This document shows positions 6,724 to 13,892 of a DNA stretch of 20,908 bases, piece by piece. The stretch spans positions 1-20,908 of the forward strand of contig URYU01000012.1 of assembly GCA_900552155.1 (NCBI GenBank), written 5' to 3'. Below the pieces are notes generated by a model. It searched no databases. It saw only the letters and a list, made by a program, of their open reading frames with translations, and was not told where the DNA came from. How positions within the stretch are numbered: the first letter of the stretch is position 1; each line of letters starts with the position of its first letter. The position numbers and the translations under genes are program-made. The DNA comes from an uncultured Collinsella sp. (GTDB taxonomy: Bacteria; Actinomycetota; Coriobacteriia; Coriobacteriales; Coriobacteriaceae).

Positions 6724-7785
6724 ATGAAGGAAACCGAGAAGATCGAGATCATGCATTTCGACCAGGAGGGCTATCTCGAGGACGGCAAGGCGCTCTACGA
6801 GACCGGCAAGAAGATGACCGCGCTCGCCGACAAGGTCGCCGACGAGGGCTACGACGCCGTGTTCCTGATGGGCGTCGGCGGCACCTGGGACGAGCTCATG
6901 CAGCTCGAGTACCTCATGAACAAGTTCGGCGACCGCGACCTCGAGGTCTACCTGATCCACGCCGCCGAGTGGAACGTCATGGGCCACAAGCGCATGACCG
7001 AGAAGTCCGTCGTGCTCACCGCCTCCGAGTCCGGCACCACCCCCGAGGTCCTCGAGGCCGTCAAGAAGATGAAGGAAAAGGGCATTCGTGTCTACGCCAT
7101 GACCAAGCCCGAGGGCCCCATCGGCCAGGCTGTCGGCGCCGAGAACTGCGTCAAGATGGCTTCCGATCACGGTAACGGCGGCTGCGAGATGGGCTACTAC
7201 CTCGCCGACTGCTTCGGCCTGCGCCTGCTCAACCGCCGCGGCTGCTTCCCGCAGTTCGATAAGTTCATCGAGCAGACCAAGGATGTTTGGACCCACCTGG
7301 TCGACATCCGCAAGAGCTTCGAGCCGCGCGCCGAGGAGCTCGCCAAGAAGTACGCCCTGGCCCCCTACACCATGTTCATCGGCTCCGGCGCCCTGTGGGG
7401 CGAGACCATCCTGTTCTCGATGTGCATCCTCGAGGAGATGCAGTGGAAGCGCACCCGCTACATCACCTCGGCCGACTTCTTCCACGGCACCCTCGAGCTC
7501 GTGGAGCCGGGCGTCCCCGTGTTCCTGTTCATGGGCGAGGACGAGAACCGCAAGCTCGACGAGCGCGCCCGCGCGTTCCTGACCCGCGGCGTGACCGGCG
7601 ACACCGACATCAACATCATCGACACCGCCGAGTTCGCGATCCCCGGCCTTGACGACGAGTTCCGCGTCATCGTGTCTCCGTGGATCCTCTCCTCGCTGAT
7701 CACCGATCGCCTTGCCGCTTACTACGAGACGGTCACCAAGCACAACCTCAACTACCGTCGCTACTATCACCAGTTCGACTACTAA
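6724..7785 (+). CDS. frlB: FrlB-like fructosamine-6-phosphate deglycase (SIS family)
   Basis: A 353-residue cytoplasmic protein. FrlB hydrolyses fructoselysine 6-phosphate, or related Amadori 6-phosphates, to glucose 6-phosphate and the free amino acid. Family marks include LMGVGGTWDELMQLEYLM, TASESGTTPEVLEAVKKM (SIS1 phosphate loop), FIGSGALWGETILFSMCI, FFHGTLELVEPGVPVFLF and the terminal NYRRYYHQFDY, which match FrlB of B. subtilis and E. coli as I remember them. Glu238 and His254 have the 16-residue spacing of the FraB catalytic pair. The gene has a marked preference for C-ending codons compared with its neighbours, suggesting very high expression when induced. It sits 60 nt after the GlmS-like gene, and the FrlC-like gene follows. 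Exact substrate (fructoselysine, glucoselysine or another fructosamine) is not decided by sequence. Confidence 0.85.
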   Translation: MKETEKIEIMHFDQEGYLEDGKALYETGKKMTALADKVADEGYDAVFLMGVGGTWDELMQLEYLMNKFGDRDLEVYLIHAAEWNVMGHKRMTEKSVVLTASESGTTPEVLEAVKKMKEKGIRVYAMTKPEGPIGQAVGAENCVKMASDHGNGGCEMGYYLADCFGLRLLNRRGCFPQFDKFIEQTKDVWTHLVDIRKSFEPRAEELAKKYALAPYTMFIGSGALWGETILFSMCILEEMQWKRTRYITSADFFHGTLELVEPGVPVFLFMGEDENRKLDERARAFLTRGVTGDTDINIIDTAEFAIPGLDDEFRVIVSPWILSSLITDRLAAYYETVTKHNLNYRRYYHQFDY

Positions 7786-7858
7786 GAGCAAATAACGTTT
7801 GTGTAATTGGGCCTCGCTCCTATATGGAACGGGGCCTCGCTTGGGTTGGAGAGTAATT

Positions 7859-8695
7859 ATGAGCTATCCCCAGCTTGCCGTCATGAATATCAGCCATCGT
7901 TATTTTGACCTTGAGGAATTCTTTTCTTCGGCAGCGGCCTCGGGTTACACGTGTTGCGAGCTTTGGACCGGAGCGATGCATCTGTATGTCGATTGCCATG
8001 GATACGATTCGCTCGAGCAGGTGCGGGAGCTGTCGCAGCGGTATGGGGTTCGGATTGTGGGGCTTTGTCCCGAACAGAACAACCCCAAGCCGTGGAATAT
8101 CGCGGCGCGCGGGAATGAGGCGCGCACCCGCACGCTCGCGTACTTTAAGAACGTTGTGGATATCGCGGCGGAACTTGGAGCCGAGCAGGTCATGGTCTCG
8201 AGCGGCTGGGCATTTTTGAACGAGCCGATCGAGGACGCGTGGGGTCGCAGCGCCTCGATGCTGCGTGCGATTGCCGAGCATGCGAGAGAGCGCGGCGTGC
8301 GACTGGTGCTCGAGGCCCTACAGCCGGTTGAGTCGATGATCGTGAACTCGGCGGCCGACACGAAGCGCATGATCGAGGCAGTTGATCATCCGGCACTTAA
8401 GGCGTGTCTGGATTTGGGCGCTATGGCGGTGGCAGGGGATACCATCGACGATTATTTCGATCTGCTTGGCGATGATGTCGCCCACGTGCATTTTGTCGAT
8501 GTTGCGGCAGATGGCACGACGCATCTTGCCTGGGGTGACGGCGACCGCGATATGCGCGCCGACCTGGATAGGCTGGTGGCGCGCGGCTATCGCGGAGTTG
8601 TTTCGGCCGAGACCTATGACGGGCGCTATTTTGCCGACCCCGCAGCTGCCGATGCGCAGGTAATGGCAGAGTATCGTCGTGCGATTGGCGCCTAG
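7859..8695 (+). CDS. Sugar-phosphate isomerase/epimerase-type TIM barrel, FrlC-like
   Basis: A 278-residue protein of the xylose-isomerase-like (AP endonuclease 2) TIM-barrel fold. Features are ELWTGAMHLYVD, IVGLCPEQNNPKPWNI, VMVSSGWAFLNEP, LVLEALQPVESMIVNSA (metal-ligand glutamate), KACLDLGAMAVAG, HVHFVDVAADGTTHLAWGDG and VVSAETYDGRYF. This order of Glu, Asp and His ligands and the length match E. coli FrlC, the fructoselysine 3-epimerase that interconverts psicoselysine and fructoselysine. Context next to FrlB supports that role, widening substrate range. The start at 7859 uses GGAGAG (7848-7853); an in-frame ATG 60 nt upstream has no ribosome site. The leader contains a direct repeat GGGCCTCGCT (7809-7818, 7832-7841). 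A different ketose 3-epimerase activity is the main alternative. Confidence 0.8.
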   Translation: MSYPQLAVMNISHRYFDLEEFFSSAAASGYTCCELWTGAMHLYVDCHGYDSLEQVRELSQRYGVRIVGLCPEQNNPKPWNIAARGNEARTRTLAYFKNVVDIAAELGAEQVMVSSGWAFLNEPIEDAWGRSASMLRAIAEHARERGVRLVLEALQPVESMIVNSAADTKRMIEAVDHPALKACLDLGAMAVAGDTIDDYFDLLGDDVAHVHFVDVAADGTTHLAWGDGDRDMRADLDRLVARGYRGVVSAETYDGRYFADPAAADAQVMAEYRRAIGA

Positions 8696-8783
8696 GCGGG
8701 TTTGGGTTGCGGCGATCTGCCCTATGTTTCCAAATGAATACGGCGTGAGCGGCTGCGATGGATTTTCCCCGCAAACACTCTAG

Positions 8784-8789
8784 TATGCT
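8784..8789 (+). promoter_or_regulatory. Candidate -10 box of the his operon
   Basis: TATGCT within TAGTATGCTAAAGT, 76 nt upstream of hisZG. The -35 region is weak. A start site 7-9 nt downstream would put the hairpin at 8798-8829 at the very 5' end of the transcript. Confidence 0.35.
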
Positions 8790-8797
8790 AAAGTACC

Positions 8798-8829
8798 CAG
8801 AAGACCGGCGGAACTATGCCGGTCTTCTG
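8798..8829 (+). promoter_or_regulatory. 12-bp hairpin in the hisZG leader
   Basis: CAGAAGACCGGC (8798-8809) and GCCGGTCTTCTG (8818-8829) are perfect complements around an 8-nt loop. CTCTATATG follows rather than a T-run, so it is a poor intrinsic terminator. It lies between the FrlC-like stop codon and hisZG and may be the 3' boundary of the frl-like message, a 5' stabiliser of the his message, or a protein or RNA control site. No T-box landmark (specifier loop, conserved antiterminator bulge) is visible and the leader is too short for one. Confidence 0.75.
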
Positions 8830-8864
8830 CTCTATATGAAACACAGCATGAGGAGGCTCACCAG

Positions 8865-10580
8865 ATGACGGCCACACCGTGGGGATTCCGGGACATATTG
8901 CCCGAGGAGGCTCAGGCGCGCGAGGAGATTGCGCTGACGGTGAAGGGCTGCTTTAGGGAGCATCATTACCTGCCGGTCGAAACGCCACTGCTCGAGGACA
9001 AGGGTTCGCTCGAGGAGGGCGGCCGCATTGCGGACACGCCGTTTAAGCTCTTTGACGATGATGGCCGCCTGCTGGTGGTTCGTCCCGACAACACATTGCC
9101 GATCGTGCGTCTGGTTTCGACCCGCATGCGCGCGGCCGACCTGCCCCTACGCCTTCGCTACGAGGCGCCGGTGGTTCGCGAGTGTCAGCGCAATGCCGGT
9201 GGCTCGCGCCAGTTTACACAGCTGGGCTTTGAGCTTATCGGAGCGGGCGATACCGCGGGCGATGTCGAGATCGTCTCGCTCGTGGCCGAGGCGGTGCGCA
9301 AGCTCGCGCTGCCCGATGCGCGCATTATCGCAGGTAGCGTCCGTCCGTTTAAGGAGCTGCTTGCGGCGTGCGAGGATCGCGAGCTGGCCGCTGAGGCCCT
9401 GCGCTGCGTGCACGCCAACGACTTTGTGGGCCTCGATGCCCGCGTGGCGGCAAGCACCGAGTCCGATGCCGTCAAGGCCGCCATTAGCGAGCTGCCGCGT
9501 CTGCACGGCGGTGCCGAGGTGCTCAACCGCGTGGACGCGCTGCTGGAGGCTGCCGGTATCGTCGCGCCGCTGACGCGCGAGCTGCGTGCCCTGGTTGAGG
9601 GCCTGGCACCCGAGGACGCCCAGGTGCTGTCGTTCGACTTCTCTATCATGAACTCTTTCGATTACTACACGGGCCTGGTCTTTAAGGCTTATGCCGGCGG
9701 ACTGCCCGATCCGGTCGGTTCGGGCGGACGCTATGACTCCATCTTTACCGGCGCATTTGGCGACGGTATCGAGGTGCCGGCGGCGGGCTTCGCCTTTTCG
9801 CTCGAGCGCCTGGAGGCCGCGCGCACCTCGGCCGAGGATGCCGCTTCCGATGGCGATCACGCCGCGGGCCGTGGCGCCGAGGGTCCGCTGCGCATTGCCG
9901 TGCCCAAGGGCTCGCTCAAGGCCGACACGCTCGACGTGCTTGAATCCGCGGGCTTGGATGTCTCTGAGCTGCGCGATCCCGGTCGTCATCTCATCGTGCG
10001 CGGTCGCGACACGCGTGCCGGCGAGGGCGCGGTCGGCGATATCGAGTTTGTCATCGTGCGTCCCAGCGATGCGCCTGCCTTTGTGGGCTGCGGTGGTGCC
10101 GATTGCGGCATCTGCGGTTGGGACTCGCTCATCGAGGCGGACCTCAACCTGCTGCAGCTGGTAGACCTGGGCTATGGTCTGTGCACCTTTATCGAGGCGG
10201 AGCCCGCGTGGCGCGCCGGCCAGGCCGAGCGCAACTATGCCCGCCGCGGTTCGCTTCGCGTGGCCACCAAGTACCCGCGCATTGCGAGTGCCTGGTATGC
10301 CGAGCGCGGCGTGAACGCCGATATCGTTTCACTGCACGGTAACATCGAGCTGGGCCCCATTGTCGGCATGACCGATCGCATCGTGGACATCACCGCCACG
10401 GGCGCCACGCTGCGCGACAACGACCTGGTCATCACCGGCTGCATCATGGACTGCACGGCCCGCTTCTTTGTCAATCCGGGTGCTGCGCGCCTGGATCCGC
10501 GCGTACGCAATCTGGCAGATCGCTTGGCCGCGGCCGTTAAGGACAAGCATTTTGAGCCCGTCGCGGGCTCGGCACAATAG
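8865..10580 (+). CDS. hisZG: HisZ-HisG fusion: ATP phosphoribosyltransferase, regulatory plus catalytic
   Basis: A 571-residue fusion catalysing the first step of histidine synthesis (ATP + PRPP). Residues 1 to about 320 are HisZ, a histidyl-tRNA-synthetase-like regulatory subunit: WGFRDILPEEA, LRYEAPVVRECQRNAGGSRQ (motif 2), FDYYTGLVFKAYAGG and GGRYDSIF...AAGFAFSLERL (motif 3). Residues about 321-339 are an Ala/Asp/Gly linker. From Gly340 a short-form HisG follows: LRIAVPKGSLKADTL, KYPRIASAWYAERG, SLHGNIELGPIVGMTDRIVD, ITATGATLRDNDLV and ARFFVNPGAARL. Short-form HisG normally needs separate HisZ; here they are one chain with regulator first. Three cysteines (409, 414, 417) sit in FVGCGGADCGICGWDSLIEA, where B. 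subtilis HisG has none. AGGAGG (8851-8856) precedes the ATG. It heads the his operon; histidine feedback through the HisZ part is expected. Confidence 0.93.
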   Translation: MTATPWGFRDILPEEAQAREEIALTVKGCFREHHYLPVETPLLEDKGSLEEGGRIADTPFKLFDDDGRLLVVRPDNTLPIVRLVSTRMRAADLPLRLRYEAPVVRECQRNAGGSRQFTQLGFELIGAGDTAGDVEIVSLVAEAVRKLALPDARIIAGSVRPFKELLAACEDRELAAEALRCVHANDFVGLDARVAASTESDAVKAAISELPRLHGGAEVLNRVDALLEAAGIVAPLTRELRALVEGLAPEDAQVLSFDFSIMNSFDYYTGLVFKAYAGGLPDPVGSGGRYDSIFTGAFGDGIEVPAAGFAFSLERLEAARTSAEDAASDGDHAAGRGAEGPLRIAVPKGSLKADTLDVLESAGLDVSELRDPGRHLIVRGRDTRAGEGAVGDIEFVIVRPSDAPAFVGCGGADCGICGWDSLIEADLNLLQLVDLGYGLCTFIEAEPAWRAGQAERNYARRGSLRVATKYPRIASAWYAERGVNADIVSLHGNIELGPIVGMTDRIVDITATGATLRDNDLVITGCIMDCTARFFVNPGAARLDPRVRNLADRLAAAVKDKHFEPVAGSAQ

Positions 10581-10685
10581 CGCGAGCGCGCACGGGCGCC
10601 CCAACGTACGGGCTGCGGGCCGATTGGCGCCGCCGCCCGGCCTCTCGTTTTTCGAACACAACCTCGACCGGTAGGGGATACCGAT

Positions 10686-12107
10686 ATGAAGACCATCAAG
10701 CTTGCTCCCGGTGAGCGCCTCGTTACCAACCAGCTCAACCGCAAGGGTGTGCTGCCGCAAAACATCGTCGACACCGCCCGCGATATCGTGGCCAACGTGC
10801 GTGCCAACGGCGATGCCGCGGTGCGCGATTACTGTCAGCGTTTTGACGGCGTCGAGCTGCAGAGCTTCCGCTTGCCGCAAGAGCAGATCGATGCCGCGCT
10901 CGAAGGTCTCGATCCGGCCTTTGTCGCCGCGCTCGAGAAGGCCGCGCGTCAGATTCGCGAGTTCCACCAACGCGAGGTCGAGCAGAGCTGGTTTACCACG
11001 CGTGCGGACGGCACGATGCTCGGCGTTAAGGTGACCCCGCTCGCGGCGGCCGGCATCTACGTGCCGGGCGGTCGCGCTCAGTATCCCTCCACCGTGCTCA
11101 TGAACGCCATTCCCGCCAAGGTTGCTGGTGTCAAGCGCGTGGTCATGGTGACTCCGCCGCAAAAGGATGGCCTGATCAGCCCCTACACGCTCGCGGCGGC
11201 CAAGCTCGGCGGCGTGGACGAGATCTATATGGTGGGCGGCGCTCAGGCCGTGGCCGCGCTGGCGTACGGTACCGAGACCATTCCGCGCGTCGACAAGATC
11301 ACCGGCCCGGGCAACGCTTTTGTCGCCGCGGCTAAGCAGATTGTCTCGGGCGATGTGGGAATCGACATGGTCGCTGGCCCGTCCGAGGTCTGCGTGCTGG
11401 CCGATGCCACGGCCAAGCCTATGGTGGTCGCTGCCGACCTGATGGCGCAGGCCGAGCACGATCCGCTGGCTGCCTGCTACCTGGTGACTTGCGACGAGCA
11501 GTTTGCGCGTGAGGTCGAGGCGGGTATCGACATTCTGGTGACGCAGTCCCCGCGTGCCGAGATCACGCGCGCTTCGCTCGACAACGAAGGCACCATCGTG
11601 GTGGCCGCCGATATGGCTGCCGCCGCCGAGGCCGTGAACACCGTGGCGCCCGAGCACCTGGAGCTGCACTGCAAGGATGCGATGGGCCTGCTCGGCGGCA
11701 TTCGCAACGCCGGCGCCATCTTTGTGGGCGCTTGGAGCTCCGAGCCGCTTGGCGATTATGTTGCCGGCCCCAACCACACGCTGCCGACCGGCGGCACGGC
11801 CATGTTCTCCAACCCGCTTTCGGTCGAAGAGTTCGTTAAGCGCTCGAGCGTCATTTGCTATACGCCCGAGGGTCTGCTCTCCGATGCTCCCGCGACGCAG
11901 CGCCTGGCCGAGGCCGAGGGCCTGTGGGCGCACGCGCTTTCGGCCGCACTGCGCCGCCGCGTGCTGGAGCAGGGCGAGGGTGCCGTGAGTGCCGAGTCGC
12001 TGGCCGCGGCCGACCTGACCAAGGTCGCCTGGCCGGGTGATACGACCGCGACGGTCGCCGAGGGCGTGGACCTGACTTCCGCTGGCGCGACCGGCGAGGA
12101 GGCTTAA
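10686..12107 (+). CDS. hisD: Histidinol dehydrogenase
   Basis: Oxidises L-histidinol to histidine in two NAD-dependent steps, the last reactions of the pathway. The 473-residue protein has [52 protein letters not shown], the catalytic Glu-His in [12 protein letters not shown], and the zinc/substrate motif [20 protein letters not shown]. It is about 40 residues longer than E. coli HisD (434); the extra is a C-terminal Ala/Glu/Thr-rich tail of unknown role after ALRRRVLEQ. It lies 105 nt after hisZG, in a GC-rich gap with GGCGCC-based pairing potential, with a modest AGGGG ribosome site. One base separates its stop codon from hisC. Confidence 0.95.
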   Translation: MKTIKLAPGERLVTNQLNRKGVLPQNIVDTARDIVANVRANGDAAVRDYCQRFDGVELQSFRLPQEQIDAALEGLDPAFVAALEKAARQIREFHQREVEQSWFTTRADGTMLGVKVTPLAAAGIYVPGGRAQYPSTVLMNAIPAKVAGVKRVVMVTPPQKDGLISPYTLAAAKLGGVDEIYMVGGAQAVAALAYGTETIPRVDKITGPGNAFVAAAKQIVSGDVGIDMVAGPSEVCVLADATAKPMVVAADLMAQAEHDPLAACYLVTCDEQFAREVEAGIDILVTQSPRAEITRASLDNEGTIVVAADMAAAAEAVNTVAPEHLELHCKDAMGLLGGIRNAGAIFVGAWSSEPLGDYVAGPNHTLPTGGTAMFSNPLSVEEFVKRSSVICYTPEGLLSDAPATQRLAEAEGLWAHALSAALRRRVLEQGEGAVSAESLAAADLTKVAWPGDTTATVAEGVDLTSAGATGEEA

Positions 12108-12108
12108 C

Positions 12109-13224
12109 ATGGCCGAACTCACGCCGCGCATGAAGGAGCTCGTCCAGCCCTACTTGGCCGGTATCGAGCCCTACGATCCCAACTTTACGCCCACGCGCAT
12201 CAATCTTTCGGCCAACGAGAACACCTATCCCGTGCCGGCCGGCGTGCGCGAGGCAATCGATGCAGCCCTAGCTGTCACGCCGCTCAACCGCTATCCCGAT
12301 CCCATGTCCAACGACCTGCGCGATGAGCTTGCTGCCTGGCATGGCGTGGCGCGTGAGAATATTTGCGTGGGAAACGGCGGCGACGAGCTGCTCTATAACT
12401 ACCTGCTGGCGTTTGGCGGCGCGGGACGGACCCTGCTCAACTGCCCGCCGTGCTATAGCGAGTATGCGTTCTTTGCATCGCTCTGTCAGACCGAGGTGCG
12501 CGACGTGTGGCGCGACCCGGCGACCTTTGAGCTCGACCAGGCGGCGGTGCTTGCGGCGGCTCCCGAGTGCAATCTGGCGATCGTGACCTCGCCCAATAAT
12601 CCCACGGGCGACGTGGCGCCGCTCGACTTTGTCGCGGCGCTGTGCGATGCGTGCCCCGGTATGGTAATGGTCGACGAGGCCTACATTGAGTTTGCCGACG
12701 ATTCGTTTGGCGCGGACACCACGGCGCAAGGCCTTATCGCCGAGCACCCCAACCTGGTGATTCTACATACGCTGTCCAAGGCGTTTGGCGCCGCCGGCAT
12801 GCGTCTGGGCTATGTGATCGCGGCGCCCGAGGTCATCGATGTGTTTGCGGCGATTCGCCAAATCTACTCGGTCAACGTGCTGAGCCAGGCCGCCGCGCTT
12901 GCCTGTGTGCGTGCCCGCGATGCGTACGCACCCGTGGTGGCACAGGTTGCATCCGAGCGCGAGCGCGAACTGTGTGCCCTGCACGCAATGGCTGCCGAGG
13001 GTCTGCCCGTGGAGGCGTGGCCGAGCGCGGCGAACTTTGTGCTCGTGCGCACGCCACACGCCACGCGCGTGCGCGAGCGTCTGCGCGACGAGTATTCGAT
13101 TTTGGTGCGCGACTTTAGCTACGCGCCGGGGCTCGCGGACTGCCTACGCATTACCGTGGGCACCCCGCAGGAAAACGATGAGGTGCTGGCTGCGTTTGCC
13201 GCGCTGGTGAAGGAGGAGATGTAG
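12109..13224 (+). CDS. hisC: Histidinol-phosphate aminotransferase
   Basis: A PLP enzyme (fold type I) that transaminates imidazole-acetol phosphate with glutamate to give histidinol phosphate. 371 residues. Visible marks are NLSANENTYPVP, GNGGDELLYNYLLAFGG, VTSPNNPTGD, VMVDEAYIEFAD, and the PLP lysine Lys224 in TLSKAFGAAGMRLGYVI; the Arg in LRITVGTPQEN binds the substrate carboxylate/phosphate region. Its Shine-Dalgarno GAGGAGG (12096-12102) is inside the end of hisD, and its stop codon abuts the hisB start with no gap, so translation is coupled on both sides. Confidence 0.95.
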   Translation: MAELTPRMKELVQPYLAGIEPYDPNFTPTRINLSANENTYPVPAGVREAIDAALAVTPLNRYPDPMSNDLRDELAAWHGVARENICVGNGGDELLYNYLLAFGGAGRTLLNCPPCYSEYAFFASLCQTEVRDVWRDPATFELDQAAVLAAAPECNLAIVTSPNNPTGDVAPLDFVAALCDACPGMVMVDEAYIEFADDSFGADTTAQGLIAEHPNLVILHTLSKAFGAAGMRLGYVIAAPEVIDVFAAIRQIYSVNVLSQAAALACVRARDAYAPVVAQVASERERELCALHAMAAEGLPVEAWPSAANFVLVRTPHATRVRERLRDEYSILVRDFSYAPGLADCLRITVGTPQENDEVLAAFAALVKEEM

Positions 13225-13812
13225 ATGGGCCGCTATGCCGAGGTAACCCGTAAGACGGGGGAGACCGATATTGTCGTCAAGCTCGACCTGGATGGAACCG
13301 GTGCGTGCGATATCTCGACCGGCGTGCCGTTTTTCGACCACATGCTCAACGCCTTTGGCCGCCATGGCCTGTTCGATCTGACGGTACGCGCGGTGGGCGA
13401 CGTGGAGGTCGATGCACACCACACCGTCGAGGACACGGGCATTGTGCTGGGCGAGGCGTTCTGCCAGGCGCTGGGCGACAAGGCAGGCATTACGCGCTTT
13501 GCCGATGCAGCGATCGCCATGGACGAGACGCTTGTGATGGCCGCCGTTGACATCTCGGGTCGCGGGCAGGCCTACTGCGAGCTGCCCGTGCCGACCGAGC
13601 GCGTGGGCAGCTTCGATACCGAGCTGGCCGTCGAGTTCTTCTACGCCTTTGCGCGCGATGCCAAGCTCACACTGCACGTGCGCGAGCTGGCGGGCGGCAA
13701 CTCGCACCACATTATCGAGGCCGCCTTTAAGGCCGTGGGCCGCACGATGCGTCGCGCCTGCGAGCTCGATCCCCGCGTGCAAGGCATCCCCAGCACCAAG
13801 GGCTCACTGTAA
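13225..13812 (+). CDS. hisB: Imidazoleglycerol-phosphate dehydratase, monofunctional
   Basis: A Mn-dependent dehydratase converting IGP to imidazole-acetol phosphate. The 195-residue protein has the two His-rich metal motifs DAHHTVEDTGI and ELAGGNSHHIIEAAFKAVGR, plus GVPFFDHMLNAFGRHG. It lacks the HAD phosphatase domain fused in enteric HisB, so histidinol-phosphate phosphatase must come from elsewhere; the PHP protein at 16995-17906 fits that need. The ATG follows the hisC TAG directly. An 80-nt gap with a terminator-like hairpin separates it from hisH. Confidence 0.96.
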   Translation: MGRYAEVTRKTGETDIVVKLDLDGTGACDISTGVPFFDHMLNAFGRHGLFDLTVRAVGDVEVDAHHTVEDTGIVLGEAFCQALGDKAGITRFADAAIAMDETLVMAAVDISGRGQAYCELPVPTERVGSFDTELAVEFFYAFARDAKLTLHVRELAGGNSHHIIEAAFKAVGRTMRRACELDPRVQGIPSTKGSL

Positions 13813-13829
13813 CCGTCACAAGGGTAAAG

Positions 13830-13866
13830 CCACCACAAAGGGGACAGGCACCTTCGTGGTGGTTTT
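13830..13866 (+). terminator. Terminator-like hairpin inside the his operon
   Basis: CCACCAC (13830-13836) pairs with GTGGTGG (13856-13862); after one A-C mismatch AAGG (13838-13841) pairs with CCTT (13851-13854), loop GGACAGGCA. TTTT (13863-13866) follows at once. Structurally this is a weak-to-moderate intrinsic terminator between hisB and hisH. The core GGGGACAGGCACC is one I remember as a recurrent element in many genomes (REP/RAYT-like), so it may be an inserted repeat that also lowers distal expression. Confidence 0.6.
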
Positions 13867-13892
13867 GGACGATGAGATAAGGGAGGGGTCGC

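Noticed and set aside
6616..7791. Long open frame antisense to the FrlB-like gene, with similar ones opposite hisZG, hisD and the LarC2-yfcE region
   Set aside because: These arise from GC-rich codon bias on the coding strand; their translations are low-complexity Val/Leu/His/Arg/Gly and carry no domain motifs.
7799..7858. N-terminal extension of the FrlC-like protein
   Set aside because: There is no ribosome site at 7799, while GGAGAG precedes 7859, where family similarity begins.
8696..8864. T-box riboswitch or His-rich attenuator peptide before the his operon
   Set aside because: The leader is too short, no T-box sequence or specifier loop is visible, and the only mini-ORF has a single His codon.
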